A stretch of 64,000 nt of DNA from Sutterella sp. (GTDB lineage: Bacteria > Pseudomonadota > Gammaproteobacteria > Burkholderiales > Burkholderiaceae_F): assembly GCA_019418605.1 (NCBI GenBank), contig DYBN01000014.1, positions 46,665 through 110,664 of the forward strand. Direction: 5' to 3'. Under the pieces are notes generated by a model. The model did not search any database and had not been told where the DNA came from. It saw only the letters and a program-made list of their open reading frames with translations. Both the position numbers and the translations under genes were made by a program. This document shows positions 61,217-64,000 of this stretch, one piece after another; position 1 is the stretch's first letter, and the number at the start of each line of letters is the position of its first letter.

Positions 61217-63175
61217 ATGGTCAAGCCGCGGCATGCGGCGGGCAAAGCGATTCAAGGAGTTGATCAGGATGACGATGAGCCAAGAGCCGGGGAGCAGCCG
61301 GTGAAGGGAGTTGGAAGCTTTCTTGCCTCGTTGTGGCGGCGCCTGTGCGACTTTATCTACGGGCGGGACCTGCGGCGCACCTCCCGCGTGCTCGTCGAGC
61401 AGATCAACACGTCTTTGAAGCTGCAGCCTGTCTCGATTGCCTGCCAGGTGATCGGGATGGCCGCGCTTGCGGCGCGCTTCTGGGACGTGGTCAACAGACC
61501 CCTTGTGATCGTCTGGGCCCTGGCCGTTCTCGCCGCCGTCTGGACTTGGGGGCTCTTTCACAGGCGATTTCTTGCCGACGCCGAGCGGGAGGCGCACGTG
61601 CGGCAGTGGCTGCGGCGCTGGATGATGCACACGCTTGCCATCGGAGCGGTCTGGGGGTTTGCAGGCGCAGCCTTTTTGATGACGCAGCAGGTGATCGACA
61701 TCGTGATTCTCGTGGCGGTGATCGTGGCCGTGGTGTTTGCCTCCTGGCCCGTGTTCTCCTGCTGGATGCCAAGCCTCACGCTTCTTGTCGTGGCCTGCCT
61801 GCTGCCGATGATGCTCACGCTTGCGGCGGCCTTTGACTTGGGGAGCCTTGCGATCGGCATCGTGCTTCTGGTCGTTGTGTCGCTCGTGCTCTACTGCGGC
61901 CGACGGCTCAATGAGATCGTGGTGCTTGCCGTCACGCGCGAAGTGCAAAACGAGCGGCTCGTCGCGCGCCTAAAAAGCGAAAAGGCGCTTGCCGAAAGCG
62001 AGAGGCGCGCCACGGCGCTTGCAAGCGAGAGGCGCGCGCGCTTTTTTGCCGGCGCCAATCACGACCTGCGCCAGCCCCTGCAGGCAATGGGCATTTATCT
62101 GCAGATTCTGCAGATGCAGGCCCGGGACGCCGACAAGGAGGTGATCGCGCAGTTGGAGGCCACCGCCAAGGGCATTGCAACCTTGGTCGAGCAGCTGCTT
62201 GAAGTAAGCCGCATCGAAACGGGCAACCTTGAAGTCAAGATCGAAACCGTGCGCATCGACGAGCTTTTTCGCGATCTTGCTGCCGAGTTTGAGCCCGTGG
62301 CGCGGCTCAAGGGCCTTACGTTTCAGACCCGGCCCCTGCCCGTGGCCGTGCAGACCGATCCCCTTTTGATCGGCCGCATCTTGAGAAACCTCATCACCAA
62401 CGCCGTCCGCTACAGCAACAAGCCGGGCGCGCGCGTGGTGCTTGCCGCAAGAAGGCTCTCGGGCGGGCGCGTCACGATCGGGGTCTACGACGAGGGCCCG
62501 GGCATCGCCCGAAGCGAACGAAAGCGCATTTTCGAGGCGTTTTATCGGGGCGAGGCCGCCAAGTCGAGCGAGGCGGGCTTCGGGCTCGGGTTGTCGATCG
62601 TCTCGGGGCTCGCCAAGCGCCTGGGGCTGGGGCTGACGGTGGGAAGCCGCCCGGGCCGGGGCTCCGTTTTTCGGCTTGAGTTTGCCTCAAGCGAACAGGC
62701 CCAGGGCCACCGCTCGGGCAGTCCCCTGCAGCTAGCAAGCGACCTTGACATGCGAGGCGTCGTGGGGCTACTGGAAGACAACGACATCGTGCGCGAGGCA
62801 ATCGCCGCCATTTTGACGAGCTGGGGCGCGACGGTGGTGAGTTCCCGCACGCCCGACAAGGGCTTTGTCGAGCGCATGATCGCCGAGGCCGAAGAGGGGC
62901 GCCTTGCGGCCTTGATCAGCGACTACAACCTTGGCGAGTCGGTGAGCACGGGGCTTGAGGTGATCTTTATGGTGCGGTTGGGGGCCGCGAGAAACTTCCC
63001 CTCGGTGCTGCTTACGGCCGTAAGCGAAGACGAAATCCGCGCGGCCTACCGGGCGCTGTGCCTAAATCCCGACAACGCCGGGCAGCCCATGCCCGTCATC
63101 CTGCAAAAGCCCGCGGCGGCCGACTCGCTCGCTTCGGCCCTGCGCCGCGCGATTGCCGAAAACCGCCCTGGTTAG
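61217..63175 (+). CDS. Hybrid sensor histidine kinase with C-terminal receiver
   Basis: A 652-residue membrane kinase. After a hydrophilic start there are about six membrane helices (residues 70-235), a coiled linker, HisKA with the phospho-His in FFAGANHDLRQPLQAMG (about 283), and a HATPase with N-box NLITNAVRYS, G1 DEGPGIA and G2 GFGLGLSIV. A receiver domain near 515-645 has Asp in LISDYNLGES and Lys in ILQKPAA. No separate sensor domain is seen, so the signal is probably sensed in the membrane. It overlaps the convergent response regulator gene by four bases. The start could be later, near the GTG at 61302. Confidence 0.9.
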   Translation: MVKPRHAAGKAIQGVDQDDDEPRAGEQPVKGVGSFLASLWRRLCDFIYGRDLRRTSRVLVEQINTSLKLQPVSIACQVIGMAALAARFWDVVNRPLVIVWALAVLAAVWTWGLFHRRFLADAEREAHVRQWLRRWMMHTLAIGAVWGFAGAAFLMTQQVIDIVILVAVIVAVVFASWPVFSCWMPSLTLLVVACLLPMMLTLAAAFDLGSLAIGIVLLVVVSLVLYCGRRLNEIVVLAVTREVQNERLVARLKSEKALAESERRATALASERRARFFAGANHDLRQPLQAMGIYLQILQMQARDADKEVIAQLEATAKGIATLVEQLLEVSRIETGNLEVKIETVRIDELFRDLAAEFEPVARLKGLTFQTRPLPVAVQTDPLLIGRILRNLITNAVRYSNKPGARVVLAARRLSGGRVTIGVYDEGPGIARSERKRIFEAFYRGEAAKSSEAGFGLGLSIVSGLAKRLGLGLTVGSRPGRGSVFRLEFASSEQAQGHRSGSPLQLASDLDMRGVVGLLEDNDIVREAIAAILTSWGATVVSSRTPDKGFVERMIAEAEEGRLAALISDYNLGESVSTGLEVIFMVRLGAARNFPSVLLTAVSEDEIRAAYRALCLNPDNAGQPMPVILQKPAAADSLASALRRAIAENRPG

Positions 63176-63837
63176 ATCAGAACGTCAAAGCCCGCCCGGC
63201 GGGCGGCGATGAGCGCCTCGGTGCGGTTCGTTGCGCCAAAGGCCCGATAGATGGCCGCCACATGGGTCTTGACCGTGCCTTCCGAGAGATTGAGCTCGCG
63301 GCAGATGCGCTTGATGGGAAGCCCGCGCGCAAGGGTTTTCAAAACGTCGATCTGGCGCTGCGTCAAGTGCACGTTGACCTCGGACTTCTGCGCGAGCGCG
63401 ACTTCGGCCTCCGACAGAAAGCCCGCCTTCTGCCGGTCGTTTAAAAGCTGCGCGGGGATGTAGACCCCGCCGTCGAGCACAAAGTCGATGGCCTGCGTGA
63501 GCATCGTCGTGTCAAGCGTCTTGGGCACGAACCCTGCGGCGCCAAGCTGCAGGACGCGGGTGATGCTGCGTGCGTCGGTGAGTCCCGAGAGCACGAGAAT
63601 CTTGAGCGCGGGATTGGTCTTGACGAGTTCTTCGAGCAGACTCGTGGGAGTGGACACGCCCGGCACGTTGAGGTCAAGAATCAGCAGGTCGGTGTTTTCG
63701 CCGTGATCGGCCACAAGCTCGCGCGCTTCGTCGGCCGTTGCGCCCGTGTAGATGCGAGCATCGACAAACTTGTTCTTCAATAAAAGCCCGAGCGCCTGAA
63801 CGATGAGTGCGTGATCGTCAATGAGCAGAAACTGCAT
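63172..63837 (-). CDS. NarL/FixJ-type response regulator
   Basis: A 221-residue two-component regulator: receiver with acidic pocket LIDDH, phospho-Asp in LLILDLNVPG (about 57), Thr/Ser and Lys in VLSGLTD and FVPKTL, then a LuxR HTH (LTQRQIDVLKTLARGLPIKR, RELNLSEGTVKTHVAAIYRA). The start at 63837 (MQFLLIDDHALI) is the usual family start. It faces the hybrid kinase gene tail to tail with overlapping stops and is its likely partner, although convergent rather than co-transcribed. Confidence 0.92.
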   Translation of the reverse strand: MQFLLIDDHALIVQALGLLLKNKFVDARIYTGATADEARELVADHGENTDLLILDLNVPGVSTPTSLLEELVKTNPALKILVLSGLTDARSITRVLQLGAAGFVPKTLDTTMLTQAIDFVLDGGVYIPAQLLNDRQKAGFLSEAEVALAQKSEVNVHLTQRQIDVLKTLARGLPIKRICRELNLSEGTVKTHVAAIYRAFGATNRTEALIAARRAGFDVLI

Positions 63838-64000
63838 GGCCGTCGTGTTGACCCGGAAGTGGTGCGGAAAAATTAGAAAAGCTAAGAAAAGCTTCAAGGC
63901 ATTGTAGCGGCCCGCCTGAGACTGCGGCCGTTCGAGGCTTTTCCTGGTTCTTCGGGAATTCGTGTGAAAAAAGGCCTCCGCCTCACAACTGCCGAGGTTT

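Overview
The window looks like a chromosomal segment of a GC-rich betaproteobacterium of the order Burkholderiales, most likely a gut Sutterella/Parasutterella-type organism. This is inferred from gene content and protein style: a Lys/Ala-rich RpoD extension, a FeoA-FeoB fusion, a secreted flavin-binding reductase and a compact high-GC backbone. No rRNA gene is present to confirm it.

Layout. 0.06-5.2 kb: ferrous iron uptake (FeoA-FeoB fusion plus a small Cys-rich partner), an MFS exporter and a MarC protein. 5.6-11.2 kb: an argH-like lyase gene split by an IS200/IS605-type element (tnpA, tnpB, a structured 3' RNA region and terminal hairpins). It is followed by a dcu transporter gene reduced to about 40 codons by a decayed ISL3 element. 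11.3-19 kb: a LysR regulator, a PAP2 phosphatase, a Tat-exported HD-domain protein, an ABC exporter operon with an exported small protein, and a secreted alkaline phosphatase. 19.4-32.2 kb: housekeeping genes (ketopantoate reductase, NfsA, YczE-like, TauE, Nth-RsxB, ferredoxin and ferredoxin reductase, LysE, ThyA-FolA, a CdsA/PlsC lipid pair, PatB). 32.5-35.4 kb: dnaG, rpsU and yqeY. 35.7-37.9 kb: a secreted fumarate-reductase-like flavoprotein with two FMN-binding domains.

38.2-46.4 kb is an AT-richer accessory island that ends at a tRNA-Ser(GCU). It holds an ATPase with a PD-(D/E)xK-like tail and a duplicated 3' end, a five-copy 23-bp iteron array, an HTH gene with a truncated fic toxin ending in a long palindrome, ISAs1 and ISL3 remnants, HigBA remnants, and a broken tyrosine integrase with three 11-bp-spaced arm-type repeats. 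It also holds a large autotransporter whose only good ribosome binding site and start codon lie across a C10 tract from the signal peptide. The frame is OFF at 10 and would be ON at 9 or 12, which is the hallmark of phase variation.

46.5-63.9 kb returns to backbone: an exported cupin, rpoD with a histone-H1-like N-terminal extension of about 350 residues, and a CPA2 antiporter. Next come NfeD and an SPFH protein followed directly by three tandem small proteins that are paralogues of one another and that I do not recognise. The rest is a UMF1-type MFS protein, an iron-dependent alcohol dehydrogenase overlapping a TadA with a long unknown N-terminal domain, an LD-carboxypeptidase, and a convergent hybrid histidine kinase / NarL-type regulator pair.

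The best candidates for something undescribed are the SPFH/NfeD plus three-paralogue operon (53.2-56.5 kb), the phase-variable autotransporter (41.2-43.7 kb), the iteron-fronted ATPase (39.3-40.7 kb) and the cysteine-free TnpB element (6.2-8.5 kb).
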